Below are positions 30,429 through 40,266 of a DNA stretch of 64,000 nt, piece by piece (within the stretch, counting starts at the first letter, position 1; the number at the start of each line of letters is the position of its first letter). Source of the DNA: Acidobacteriota bacterium (GTDB lineage: Bacteria > Acidobacteriota > Vicinamibacteria > Vicinamibacterales > SCN-69-37); the NCBI GenBank assembly GCA_005799825.1, contig SYFT01000004.1, forward strand, positions 1 to 64,000, in the 5' to 3' direction. The position numbers and the translations under genes were made by a program. Below the pieces are notes generated by a model. The model saw only the letters and a list, made by a program, of their open reading frames with translations, searched no databases and was not told the DNA's origin.

Positions 30429-30461
30429 CGGTAGGCGCCTTGGCGAATGACGCCGACCGTC
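30427..30461. terminator. Candidate bidirectional hairpin between convergent genes
   Basis: GACGGTAGGCG (30427-30437) / CGCCGACCGTC (30451-30461), one mismatch; no T-tract. Confidence 0.4.
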
Positions 30462-30470
30462 CGCATCCTG

Positions 30471-31694
30471 TCAGCGAATAATCCCAAGTTTGCTCTTGGC
30501 CGAGTAGCCCGGGAAAACCGAGCTGATGTCCTTCGTGCCGAGGTGGCCGCCGAGCACCTCCGAGAAGACGTCGCGGAAGTCGGTAGTGATCGCCAAGTCG
30601 CGTCCTTCGTAGCGCTGTTCGCGCTCGAGACCGGGCCACTTGCCGTAGACCTTTCCACCCTTTACGTCCCCGCCGAGCAGTAGCATCGCGTTGCCGTGGC
30701 CGTGGTCAGTACCGCGCGCGCCATTCTCGGACACCGTCCGCCCGAACTCAGACATCGTGAGCACCATCACGTCGGCCATGCCGTCGCCAAGGTCCTGCGC
30801 GAAGGCCGCGATACCGCTGGCGAAGTCGTCGAGGCGGTTGGCGATCTGTGGACCCTCGTTCGCGTGGTGGTCCCAGTTGCCTGACTCAGCGAACGCCACC
30901 TCCAGGCCCATGTTCGCCTTGATGAGCTGCGCGATCTGCTTGAGCGCCTGACCGTAACCGCTGTTGGGATAGACGGCGCCGTTCTGCGGCGTGTACTTGG
31001 CCAGATCCACTGACTCCAGGTGCCTGATCGCGTCAAAGGCCTCCTTGCTGATGGGCTTGAGCAGCGAATCTGCAGCGGCCGCGTACTGGGCCTCGAACGA
31101 CGACTGCATCATGTCGCCGCGGTCGCCGGCGCGCAGGCCGAATCGGCCGAGCTGGTCGATGGCCAGCGCCGGAGCCGTGCCCTGCAGCGCGCGCGGCAAT
31201 TGCTGCGTGAGCGATACGGCGCGAAACGCACTCGCCTCTTCATGCTCTTTCGCATGGAGGTATCGATTGAGCCAGCCATCGCGCGTGCTCTTGCGACCAG
31301 GAGTGCCGCTTTCCATGTAGTCCTGCGCATCGAAGTGCGACCGCGTCGGATCGTTGGAACCGGTGGCGTTGACGATCGCCAGCTCGCCCCGCCTGAAGTA
31401 TGGCTGCAGCGACGCCATGCGCGGGTGGAGGCCGAAGAACCCATCCAGGTCTACCGCGCCGTTCGGCTCACCCGGCTTCGAAATCGCGATCGACGGCCGT
31501 GCCTGGTAGTAGGCCTTCTCGCCGAAGGGGACGATCATGTTGAGCCCGTCCACCGCGCCGCGCTGGAACACCGTGACCAGCACCTTGCGCTTCGTCTGAG
31601 CGGCCTGTGCGGCTCTGGTGAAAAACGCCGGCGCGAAGCCAAGACTGACGAGAGCCAGGCTGCCGTTCTTGAGGAAAATTCTTCGGTTCATCAT
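30471..31694 (-). CDS. DUF1501 domain-containing protein
   Basis: 'MNRRIFLKNGSLALVSLGFAP...KVLVTVFQRGAVDGLNMIVPFGE', 'VMVLTMSEFGRTVSENGARGTDHGHGNAMLLLGG'. Confidence 0.92.
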   Translation of the reverse strand: MMNRRIFLKNGSLALVSLGFAPAFFTRAAQAAQTKRKVLVTVFQRGAVDGLNMIVPFGEKAYYQARPSIAISKPGEPNGAVDLDGFFGLHPRMASLQPYFRRGELAIVNATGSNDPTRSHFDAQDYMESGTPGRKSTRDGWLNRYLHAKEHEEASAFRAVSLTQQLPRALQGTAPALAIDQLGRFGLRAGDRGDMMQSSFEAQYAAAADSLLKPISKEAFDAIRHLESVDLAKYTPQNGAVYPNSGYGQALKQIAQLIKANMGLEVAFAESGNWDHHANEGPQIANRLDDFASGIAAFAQDLGDGMADVMVLTMSEFGRTVSENGARGTDHGHGNAMLLLGGDVKGGKVYGKWPGLEREQRYEGRDLAITTDFRDVFSEVLGGHLGTKDISSVFPGYSAKSKLGIIR

Positions 31695-31698
31695 GGGG

Positions 31699-33504
31699 TT
31701 ACCGTTTCTGGAACTCCGGAGACCCGAGTGTTAGTGCAATCAGCTGTTGCGGGGACTCGGCCCTGGCCAGAGTATCTCGGGTGATTTGCGACGCGTTGCC
31801 ATGGAGCAGTGACTGCACCAGGGCGTTTCGGCTGGTCTCAGAAGTGTTGGGCGCGAGCTCGCGCACGTTGACGCGCACACCTCGAAGCTGGCCGTTCGAT
31901 AACTGCACGGCGAAGTTCAGCCGGTTGAGCAATGCGCCGGTGCTGACCCAGTCTTCGGCGATGTCGCCCCAGCCGGTGGGCGGCTGCGCACCGTAGAGCG
32001 GCATCCCGAGCGATCGCAGTGCTCCAATAAGCGGCTGCGGATTGTTGAGGTCCGTCCCCGATGCGCGCACGGCCGACGCCACGAACTCGAGCGGCGTTTT
32101 TACCTTTGCGAGCCGCACCTCGGTCGAGAAAAATTCCGGAGACGTGATGATGGCCCGCGTCACTTCGCGCAGGTCGCCCTTCGTATCCAGAAACACTTTT
32201 GCTGCGCGATCCACCACTGACGCCGGCGGCTCATCCGCCACAAAGCGCCGCGCGAGTTTGGTGGCAATGAACTTCGCCGTCGCCGGATGCGTCGCGAGCA
32301 GGTCCAGCACGCGCTCACCATCCGCCTTGCCGCCGGCGTCGATGGTCTTTCCAAGCACCACCTTCGGGTCGTTGTCGTGCATGACTGCGTTGAACTGGAA
32401 GCTGCCGCCATCCCTGGGCCGGTCGATCGTCCAGCCGGTGAACGCCCGGGCCACGGCGATGACGTCGGCCTGCGTGTAGCCGGCGTCGACACCCAGCGTG
32501 TGCAGTTCCATCAGCTCACGCGCGTAGTTCTCATTCAGACCCCTGTTGCGAAGCTGCTGGATGCGCTCTGCCGGTGTCTGGTTCCCCTGCGCGTTCTGTC
32601 GCGGCGTCTGCACGCGTCCTCGACCCTGGCCACGTAACGCCGCCTGCTGCAGGCGGGCGGCCTGCTCATCCGCCTGACGACCTGCGGCCTTCGGATCAAC
32701 GCTCTGGAAATTGTCCAGGTAGAACAGCATCGCCGGGCTCTCGGCCACCGCGCCGAGCATGTCGCGGAAGTTGCCAAGCACATACGGACGAATCGACTCG
32801 CGTTCGTACTCCGTCAGATACACCCGCACCTGGCCCTTGCCAGAGAACACATTGAAGTGGTTGAACCAGAAGTCCACCAGCACTTCCTCAAGCTGGCGCT
32901 CCGAAGTGACCGCCCGCACCAGCCGCGCCTGCATCAGGTCTTGCAGGATCTGTTGCTCCTTCTGGCGAGCGGCCCGCAACTCTGGCGACTGGTCGCGGTC
33001 CTGCGGGCGTTGTGGTGCCCCCGCCATCGCCGGATCACCCGCCATCGTCTGGCCGGAGGCCTGGGCCGCCGTGGCCTGTCCCGGGGCACCGGCGGCCGAT
33101 CGTGCAGGCTGATTGGCTTGGGTGCGCTGCTCCGCCCGCCGCAATTGCTCGGCCGGACCGTAATAGTCACGCGCGAGCTCCGCTGTGGAAAGTCCAATGG
33201 TCGGATAAACGGCGAGTCGCGCCTTCAGGTCGGCGTCTTCAATCCGCTCCGGATGCAGCTGTGCCTCGATGTACGCGGCCACCGTCATCTGCTGCACGCG
33301 GGCGATATCACCGGGGGAGGGCCCGTAACCCAGCCGATTCAGCACATGCGCCACCGTCGCATCGTCGGACGTGCGGGGCACCGCACTCGGTCCCTTTTGC
33401 GCGATCACGACCGGGGCGAGAAGGACTACCGCCAACGCCACCACAGCGCCGACCGCGCGTCCGAGGATTCCTGTGTAATTTGTCATACAACCTCTTGGAC
33501 CCAC
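31699..33504 (-). CDS. DUF1800 domain-containing protein
   Basis: 'HVLNRLGYGPSPGDIARVQQM', 'LVDFWFNHFNVFSGKGQVR', 'LNENYARELMELHTLGVDAGYTQADVIAVARAFTGWT'. Confidence 0.92.
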   Translation of the reverse strand: MGPRGCMTNYTGILGRAVGAVVALAVVLLAPVVIAQKGPSAVPRTSDDATVAHVLNRLGYGPSPGDIARVQQMTVAAYIEAQLHPERIEDADLKARLAVYPTIGLSTAELARDYYGPAEQLRRAEQRTQANQPARSAAGAPGQATAAQASGQTMAGDPAMAGAPQRPQDRDQSPELRAARQKEQQILQDLMQARLVRAVTSERQLEEVLVDFWFNHFNVFSGKGQVRVYLTEYERESIRPYVLGNFRDMLGAVAESPAMLFYLDNFQSVDPKAAGRQADEQAARLQQAALRGQGRGRVQTPRQNAQGNQTPAERIQQLRNRGLNENYARELMELHTLGVDAGYTQADVIAVARAFTGWTIDRPRDGGSFQFNAVMHDNDPKVVLGKTIDAGGKADGERVLDLLATHPATAKFIATKLARRFVADEPPASVVDRAAKVFLDTKGDLREVTRAIITSPEFFSTEVRLAKVKTPLEFVASAVRASGTDLNNPQPLIGALRSLGMPLYGAQPPTGWGDIAEDWVSTGALLNRLNFAVQLSNGQLRGVRVNVRELAPNTSETSRNALVQSLLHGNASQITRDTLARAESPQQLIALTLGSPEFQKR

Positions 33505-33515
33505 AGAATCAGTGG

Positions 33516-34466
33516 ATGGTAAGAGACATCTCGGATCCCTCCCTATTGGACCAGATTCTGGACGCCACGTATCCCGTGTGGGGGGAAGGCCTGTCCAGAC
33601 AGTCCTACGGGTCGTGGAACCGGGCCCTGGGGATGACCGCCTGGGGCTGTGAGCATGTGGCCAGGGTCGGGTTCGTCGAGGGCGACGAGGTAGTGGTCTC
33701 CGCCAGACGCTATCTCTTCGATGCCCAAGCTGACGGGCGGCCGATCAAGGTCCTTGGAATCGGCGCGGTCTTCACCGCGGAGCATCGTCGCGGCCAACGC
33801 CTGGCCCAAAGACTGATAGAAGCGATGATTGACGAAGGGCGCGTGCGCGGGTGCGACGTCGCGTTGTTGTTTTCGGAGATCGGCGCGGACTACTACGCTC
33901 GCCTGGGGTTCTCGGTTGTCGAGCGCCCGCGCCTGACCATCGAGGTGCCGCGCAATCGGAGGGGCGCGCCTGCGGTGTTGGTGCGCGCGGCCGAGCCGAG
34001 TGACTTGCCGCTGCTGTCCGAGATCTCCATGCTCTACTCCGGCGACACGGGCTTCGCGATCGACCGGCCGGCGTCGCTGCTGGAGTTTGGCGTTCTGCGG
34101 CGGCGCTTACTCGCCGGGCTGGGTCCTTCGGGTCTCCGGTCGCTGGAGTTTTTCGTAGCCGAAGAGGGCTACCGCGCAGTGGCGTACGTGGTGGTTTCGC
34201 GGGGGCCGGGCGGGGTCGTGCTCGAGGAATGCGGCGATCGCGACCCGTCCGGTGCACGGGTGGGTGCGATGCTCGAATCGCTGGCTGAGCGCGATCCCTC
34301 ACAGATGGACCGGACCATGCGTGCTGTGTTGCCCGCGTCGTTCCGGCCGCTTCAGCTTGAGGTGATCAAGAGCGAACCGTCACCCAAAGTCATGATGGTT
34401 CGTTCGATCAGCGGCGTGGAGCCAGATTACTCGCGCGCGGTGTACTGGCAGACGGACGTGTTCTAG
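33516..34466 (+). CDS. GNAT family N-acetyltransferase
   Basis: 'IGAVFTAEHRRGQRLAQRLIEAMIDEGRVRGCDVALLFSEIGADYYARLGF'; longer upstream ORF extension is antisense to DUF1800. Confidence 0.82.
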   Translation: MVRDISDPSLLDQILDATYPVWGEGLSRQSYGSWNRALGMTAWGCEHVARVGFVEGDEVVVSARRYLFDAQADGRPIKVLGIGAVFTAEHRRGQRLAQRLIEAMIDEGRVRGCDVALLFSEIGADYYARLGFSVVERPRLTIEVPRNRRGAPAVLVRAAEPSDLPLLSEISMLYSGDTGFAIDRPASLLEFGVLRRRLLAGLGPSGLRSLEFFVAEEGYRAVAYVVVSRGPGGVVLEECGDRDPSGARVGAMLESLAERDPSQMDRTMRAVLPASFRPLQLEVIKSEPSPKVMMVRSISGVEPDYSRAVYWQTDVF

Positions 34467-36055
34467 CGCCGCTTGAGCGTGCGAACGATCGCGCGTGCGG
34501 CGTTCAGGCCCGACTGGCCGGTGAGACCGCCGCCGGGATGGGTTCCCGCGCTGGCGAAGTACAAACGCTGAATGGGTGTCTGGTACTGCGCCGCGCCCTG
34601 CACGGGACGACTGACCCACCATTGATCGAGTGTCTGCTCGCCGTGAGAGATGTGACCGCCCACAAAACCCCAGTGCGTCTCGAGATCTTCTGGCGTGATG
34701 ACTTCGCGTTCGACGACCGACGCCTCAAGGCCTGGAGCGTGTGGCGCCAGCGTGTTCATGACCGAGCGATACAACGCTTCGCGCGTGCCCGACCATGTCC
34801 CTTCGCGCAACGTTCGCGGTGCGTAGTGCACGTACACCGACATGACGTGCTGGCCCTCGGGTGCGAGCGTGGAGTCGTTCATGGTCGGCACTGCCAACTC
34901 AAGCCAGGGGTGGGGCGAGTGGTGGCCATACTTGGCCGCATCAAACGCGCGCTCGATGTAATCGATATCGGGCGCAATCAACAGGCGACCCTTGAGCGAC
35001 AGCTCGTCTCCATGCAGCGCGGGGAATGCCGGCGCGGCCGAGAGGGACAGGTTGACCTTCGCCGTGACGCCCCGTCCGCGGACCTGACGCATTCGCTGCA
35101 GGAACGACGGGGCCAGGTCAGCGGGGTCCAGAAGGTTGAGACACAAGTGTCTGGGGTCAACCGCGCCGACCACGGCATGCGCGGCGATCTCTTCGCCGGT
35201 GTCGAGCACCACGCCGGTCGCCACACCATCGTGCGTCAATACGCGTGCAACTCTGGCCTGTGTTCGAATCAGCGCCCCAGACGCTTCTGCCAGTTCAGCC
35301 AGCGCCTGAGCGAGCGCACCCGGCCCGCCAACCATGGTGACACCGCCACCAACGGGCATCGGGTCTTCGGCTATGCGGTTGATGAGCATTGCGCCGGTTC
35401 CGGCAGACCACGGACCGAGTAGATGTCCGAACACCCCGCGCACGCCAATTGCGGCCTGCACGAGATCGTGTTCGAACCACTCGGCCACCAGATCCGCCAC
35501 CGCCATGGGCGCATATCGTGCAAGCCTGCCCAGGTCGCGCCGACCGAGGGCTCGGACCCGGCGACCGGTGCCAAACAGGTCGAGCAGTTCCCGGTAGGAC
35601 GGGGCATCAATTGACGGCGGCGCATGGCGATTGATGTTCGCCATCACGCCAGACAGTCGTTGCATGGTCAGCACGAAGGACTGCCACTGGCCTGCGTCAT
35701 GGGCCGACAGCCGGTTGATCGAGGCGGCCGTCAGGATGTCATCGCGATGGAACGTGATGCACTCGCCGTTGTGACCGAGCGTTGTGAGCGCCGGGTCCGG
35801 CAGCAGGAACTTGAGCTTGGCGCGCGCGAGTGCGGAATTCCCGCGGTGGAGCGTGCGCACCACCTCCGGCGAGAGCGGCCCGAGCGAGTGGCTCAGCCGC
35901 GGCGCACTGAATCCCCGTATGGATGTGTTGGTGATGGCGGCGCCGCCCACCCGGTCGTGCTGATCGAGCACCACCACGGCGAGTTTGTGCCGAGCCAGGG
36001 TGGCCGCGGCCACCAGACCATTGATCCCGCCACCGACGATGACGACGTCGGTCAT
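34463..36055 (-). CDS. NAD(P)/FAD-dependent oxidoreductase (PYROXD2/phytoene dehydrogenase-like), copy 2
   Basis: 'DVVIVGGGINGLVAAATLARHKLAVVVLDQHDRVGGAAIT'; C-terminal 'YFASAGTHPGGGLTGQSGLNAARAI'. Confidence 0.9.
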   Translation of the reverse strand: MTDVVIVGGGINGLVAAATLARHKLAVVVLDQHDRVGGAAITNTSIRGFSAPRLSHSLGPLSPEVVRTLHRGNSALARAKLKFLLPDPALTTLGHNGECITFHRDDILTAASINRLSAHDAGQWQSFVLTMQRLSGVMANINRHAPPSIDAPSYRELLDLFGTGRRVRALGRRDLGRLARYAPMAVADLVAEWFEHDLVQAAIGVRGVFGHLLGPWSAGTGAMLINRIAEDPMPVGGGVTMVGGPGALAQALAELAEASGALIRTQARVARVLTHDGVATGVVLDTGEEIAAHAVVGAVDPRHLCLNLLDPADLAPSFLQRMRQVRGRGVTAKVNLSLSAAPAFPALHGDELSLKGRLLIAPDIDYIERAFDAAKYGHHSPHPWLELAVPTMNDSTLAPEGQHVMSVYVHYAPRTLREGTWSGTREALYRSVMNTLAPHAPGLEASVVEREVITPEDLETHWGFVGGHISHGEQTLDQWWVSRPVQGAAQYQTPIQRLYFASAGTHPGGGLTGQSGLNAARAIVRTLKRR

Positions 36056-37644
36056 CGCCGCATCGCTTTCATCGCGGCATTGCGGCCAGGTGCGCCCATG
36101 ATGCCGCCACCAGGATGAGTGGCGGACCCGCACATGTAGAGTCCCTTGATCGGCGTCCGGTAGTCGGCCCAGCCGGGTGCCGGACGCAGCACGAACAGTT
36201 GTTCGAGGGTGAGCTCGCCCTGGAAGATGTTGCCTTCAGACAACCCGAACGTGCGTTCGATATCGAGGGGCGTCACCACCTGCCTGTGCAGAATCAGGTC
36301 TTTGAGGTTGGGCGCGTATTCGGCAATGGTGTCGATCACCGCGTCACCAAACGCCTCGCGATGTTGATCCCACAACGGCGTGTCACCCGTGGAGGGTTCC
36401 CGCAGATCGTATGGCGCGTACTGCACAAAACACGACATCACGTGTTTGCCAGGCGGCGCGAGCGTGGAGTCCGTGAGGCTGGGTATGACGATGTCGATGT
36501 AGGGGCGGCGCGAGTACTGACCGTACTTTGCCTGATCGTAGGCCCGCTCCATATAGTCCACGTTCGGCGAGATCGAGATCGCGCCACGCAGGTGCGGGCC
36601 TGCGCCCTTGAGTGCGGTGAAGTCGGGCAATCCGTCGAGCGCCAGGTTGACCTTGCCTGACGAGCCGCGAAACTTGTAGTGGCGAATGTCTTCGACAAAG
36701 TCCCCAGGCAGATGCGATTCGCCCACCATCTTCATGAACGTCAACCGCGGGTCCACGCTCGAGAGCACAGTGTCGGCGAGCACGTAGTCGCCGTTCTCAA
36801 GCACCACGCCCGTCGCGCGGCCGTTGCTGATAAGAACCCTGCTGACCGATGCCTCAAGCCGGATCTCGGCACCGGCCGCCCGGGCAGCTGATGCAATCGA
36901 CTCCGAGAGCATGCCCGTGCCGCCACGCGACAGACCCCACGACCTGAAGGCGCCGTCGATCTCGCCCATGTAGTGATGCAGCAGCACATACGCCGTGCCC
37001 GGAGACCGCACGCCCAGGAACGTGCCGATAATGCCCGACGCCGACATCGTGGCCTTGAGCACATCCGTCTCGAACCACTGGTCGAGGAAATCCGCCGCGC
37101 TCATGGTGAGCAACTGCGTCTGGTTGTATCGGCTCGCGTCGGGCATCGCGCGGAAGCGGGTCAGGATGTCGAGCAACGGCTTGAGGTCGCGCAGTTTTCG
37201 CGAGAAGGGATCCGACGGCGTCATGCCGAGGATCGGCTTCGCGAAGCGGCTCATGTCCACCATCGCCAAGCCGTACTCGTCATACGCCTCAGCGTCTACG
37301 CGCGAATGACGCGAAATGTCACGGAACGTCTGTGCGTGATCGTTGGTCCGCCACAGGTAGTCACCACTCGGCATGGGCGTGAATGTGCCGTCGAGTGGCA
37401 ACAGTTCCAGCCCATGTTTCGCCAATTCCAGCTCGCGGATGATCTCGGGCCGCAGTAGCGACACGACGTAGGAACAGACTGAGTATTTAAACCCTGGGTA
37501 GATCTCTTCGGTGACTGCCGCCCCGCCCACCACATGCCGTCGTTCGAGCACCAGGACCTTGCGCCCTGCACGGGCGAGATACGCGGCGGCGGTCAGGCCA
37601 TTGTGTCCGGCACCAATGACAATGGCGTCGTAGTGCGAGGGCAT
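36052..37644 (-). CDS. NAD(P)/FAD-dependent oxidoreductase (PYROXD2/phytoene dehydrogenase-like), copy 1
   Basis: 'DAIVIGAGHNGLTAAAYLARAGRKVLVLERRHVVGGAAVTEEI'; C-terminal 'YMCGSATHPGGGIMGAPGRNAAM'. Confidence 0.92.
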   Translation of the reverse strand: MPSHYDAIVIGAGHNGLTAAAYLARAGRKVLVLERRHVVGGAAVTEEIYPGFKYSVCSYVVSLLRPEIIRELELAKHGLELLPLDGTFTPMPSGDYLWRTNDHAQTFRDISRHSRVDAEAYDEYGLAMVDMSRFAKPILGMTPSDPFSRKLRDLKPLLDILTRFRAMPDASRYNQTQLLTMSAADFLDQWFETDVLKATMSASGIIGTFLGVRSPGTAYVLLHHYMGEIDGAFRSWGLSRGGTGMLSESIASAARAAGAEIRLEASVSRVLISNGRATGVVLENGDYVLADTVLSSVDPRLTFMKMVGESHLPGDFVEDIRHYKFRGSSGKVNLALDGLPDFTALKGAGPHLRGAISISPNVDYMERAYDQAKYGQYSRRPYIDIVIPSLTDSTLAPPGKHVMSCFVQYAPYDLREPSTGDTPLWDQHREAFGDAVIDTIAEYAPNLKDLILHRQVVTPLDIERTFGLSEGNIFQGELTLEQLFVLRPAPGWADYRTPIKGLYMCGSATHPGGGIMGAPGRNAAMKAMRR

Positions 37645-37734
37645 CTGCTTGAATTTTACTCGGAATCCTGGGTTCAAAGTCGAGGGGGACCGGAGTCAGG
37701 GCACTTTCACGCAACCTCGAGTAATATTCTCCCT

Positions 37735-38922
37735 ATGCTCGTCGGCACGCCGTTTCACGACCGTATCCTGCCGCTCTGCAAGAGCCTCAACTACCGCGAC
37801 TGGGCCGGCTACTACACGGCGAGCGCGTACGAAACCCATCACGACCACGAATACAACGCCATCAGGAACGGCACGGCGCTGATCGACATCTCCCCCCTGT
37901 TCAAGTACCTGATCACCGGACCCGGTGCGGTCCATCTGGTGGACCGAGTCATCACTCGCGACGCGCATCGGATGAGACCAGGGCAGGTCGTCTACACCCC
38001 ATGGTGCAACGAGCAGGGCCGCGTGCTCGACGACGGCACAGTGACCAGACTGGGGGAGCAGGCGTTCCGCTGGACCGCCGCAGAACCAAACCTGCGATGG
38101 CTCCGCCAGCAGTCGGCCGGCCTGGATGTCCATATCGAGGACGTCTCCGAGCAGGTCGCGGCCCTCGCGCTGCAGGGCCCTACGTCAGCGGCTCTCCTGC
38201 GAAGCATCGTCGACGGGGACATTGAGGGCGTGAAGTACTTCGGGATGACGAGCGTGAAAATTGCAGGCGCCGACGTTGACGTGTCCCGCACAGGCTACAC
38301 CGGCGATCTTGGCTATGAACTGTGGATGGACCGTGCCGAAGCGCTCAAAGTCTGGGACGTCCTCGTGGCGGCCGGACCCGCGTACGGACTGATGCCCGCC
38401 GGCATGCTGGCTCTGGATGTTTCGCGCGTCGAGGCGGGTCTGCTCTTGATTGACGTAGATTTCTTCAGCGTACGAAAAGCGGTGACTGCCGCGCAGATTT
38501 ATTCGCCCTTTGAGTTGGGCCTGGGCCGACTGGTTGATTTCAACAAGGAACGTTTTGTTGGCCGCGCTGCACTGGTGGCGGAACGTACCGTCGCTCCGAG
38601 ACGACGCATCGTCGGCCTCACACTCGACTGGCCGTCGGTCGAGCGGCTGTACGAAGCCGTCGGCCTGCCACCGATGGCACTTGCCACCGCTTCTCGCGTT
38701 GCCGTGCCCGTGTATGCGGGCGGTGTCCAGATCGGCCGCATGACGTCGTCCACCTGGTCGCCGGTGTTGAAACAGATGATCGGCCTGGCCACCGTCAACG
38801 CATCCCACATGGCTGTGGGCACCACTGTGGAGGTGGAGCACACCGTCGAGGCTGTGCGCCACCGTGCGCCCGCCGTGGTGACGATGACGCCGTTTTTTAA
38901 TCCGGCGAGAAAGACGGCGTGA
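37735..38922 (+). CDS. Aminomethyltransferase (GcvT/folate-binding) family protein
   Basis: 'YNAIRNGTALIDISPLFKYLITGPGAVHLVDRVI', 'VSRTGYTGDLGYELWMDRAEALKVWDVL', 'ALDVSRVEAGLLLIDVDF'. Confidence 0.9.
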   Translation: MLVGTPFHDRILPLCKSLNYRDWAGYYTASAYETHHDHEYNAIRNGTALIDISPLFKYLITGPGAVHLVDRVITRDAHRMRPGQVVYTPWCNEQGRVLDDGTVTRLGEQAFRWTAAEPNLRWLRQQSAGLDVHIEDVSEQVAALALQGPTSAALLRSIVDGDIEGVKYFGMTSVKIAGADVDVSRTGYTGDLGYELWMDRAEALKVWDVLVAAGPAYGLMPAGMLALDVSRVEAGLLLIDVDFFSVRKAVTAAQIYSPFELGLGRLVDFNKERFVGRAALVAERTVAPRRRIVGLTLDWPSVERLYEAVGLPPMALATASRVAVPVYAGGVQIGRMTSSTWSPVLKQMIGLATVNASHMAVGTTVEVEHTVEAVRHRAPAVVTMTPFFNPARKTA

Positions 38923-38982
38923 CACTCAGGGCCGTAGCGCGCAGTTTGTTCTACGCCGCGTGATACAACTGCCCGAGCCCAC

Positions 38983-40266
38983 ATGAGCGAACGCTCCGGC
39001 CGTCTGCGGCGTGAACTTGGCAAGTGGGACCTGACTGCCATTGGGGTGAACCAGGTCATTGGCGGCGCTGTCTTCCTCATGGCGGCGCCTCTGGCGACGC
39101 AGATCGGTGCATGGAGCGCCATCGCAGTGGCGCTGGTGGGGATCCTTTCTCTGATGATCGCGCTCAACTTCGCCGAGGCCGGCAGCCGGTTTGACGGCAC
39201 CGGCGGCGCGTATCTCTACACACGCGCGGCGTTTGGGCGCTTTTTCAGCTTCGAAGTGGGCTGGATGATGTGGGTGACCCGCGTCACCAGCTGGGCCTCG
39301 GTCGTCAACGGGCTCACCACGGCGCTTGCATACTACTGGCTCGCGCTTGGAGCCAACCAACCAGGCCTGGCCCGCGAAGCGGTCATCACAGGCGTGGTCC
39401 TGACGATCATGACGATCAACGTGCTCGGCATCCGGCAGAGCGCGTGGGTGGTGAACGCGCTGACGGTGGGCAAGCTGATGCCGCTTGTGATCTTCATCCT
39501 CTTTGGTCTGCCGTATGTGGCGTTTGACGCTCTTCGGCCGGACGTCGCGCTGACCTGGACGCAGATCTCGACGTCGGCTCTGCTCCTGATCTTTGCGTAC
39601 GGCGGCTACGAGGTTGTGGGTGTTCCCGCCGGAGAAACCCGGGATCCCAAACGCGCCGTGCCCTTCGCCATGGTCATGACCACCGTCATTGTCGCCGTGG
39701 TGATGACGTTGGCGCAGGTGGTTGCCATGGGGACGCTGCCCAATATCGCCGGGTCGCAGAGGCCGCTTGCGGACGCGTCCCTGATCTTCATCGGCGCGTG
39801 GGGCGCCCTGCTCATGACCACCGGTGCCGCCGTTTCGATGAGCGGCAACAACATGGGACAGGCACTGTCGGGATCGCGCAACCTTTACGCGCTAGCGGAA
39901 CAGGGCGATCTGCCGTCCGTGTTCGGCCGTGTCCATCCGCGGTTCCACACACCTGCCGTGGCGATCGTGGTGACCTCGCTCGTGGCGCTGGCGCTCGCGC
40001 TGTCGGGGAACTTTGTCACGCTGGCGGCCAGCAGCGCGGTCAGCAGGTTGATGGTGTACGCGGGAACGTGCGCGTCGGTGCTGGTGCTTCGCCGGCAGGG
40101 ACGTGCGGCATTTATGATTCCCGGCGGGCCCGTCATTCCTGTAGTCGCGCTGTTGGTGTCTTTGGCTATTCTCGGCGGTGCCACGACGCTGCAGCTGCAG
40201 GTGGGCCTCGTCGCACTGGTTGTGGGCGCCGCGTTGTATCTTGTGGCTCGCTGGAGATCGCGATGA
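38983..40266 (+). CDS. APC family amino acid permease
   Basis: 'KWDLTAIGVNQVIGGAVFLMAAPLATQIG', multiple TM segments, 'YGGYEVVGVPAGETRDPKRAVPFA'. Confidence 0.9.
   Translation: MSERSGRLRRELGKWDLTAIGVNQVIGGAVFLMAAPLATQIGAWSAIAVALVGILSLMIALNFAEAGSRFDGTGGAYLYTRAAFGRFFSFEVGWMMWVTRVTSWASVVNGLTTALAYYWLALGANQPGLAREAVITGVVLTIMTINVLGIRQSAWVVNALTVGKLMPLVIFILFGLPYVAFDALRPDVALTWTQISTSALLLIFAYGGYEVVGVPAGETRDPKRAVPFAMVMTTVIVAVVMTLAQVVAMGTLPNIAGSQRPLADASLIFIGAWGALLMTTGAAVSMSGNNMGQALSGSRNLYALAEQGDLPSVFGRVHPRFHTPAVAIVVTSLVALALALSGNFVTLAASSAVSRLMVYAGTCASVLVLRRQGRAAFMIPGGPVIPVVALLVSLAILGGATTLQLQVGLVALVVGAALYLVARWRSR

Noticed and set aside
33012-33515. N-terminal extension of the GNAT ORF (484 aa in the track)
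   Set aside because: Extension is antisense to the DUF1800 gene and Pro/Arg-rich; GNAT homology starts at MVRDISDPS (33516).
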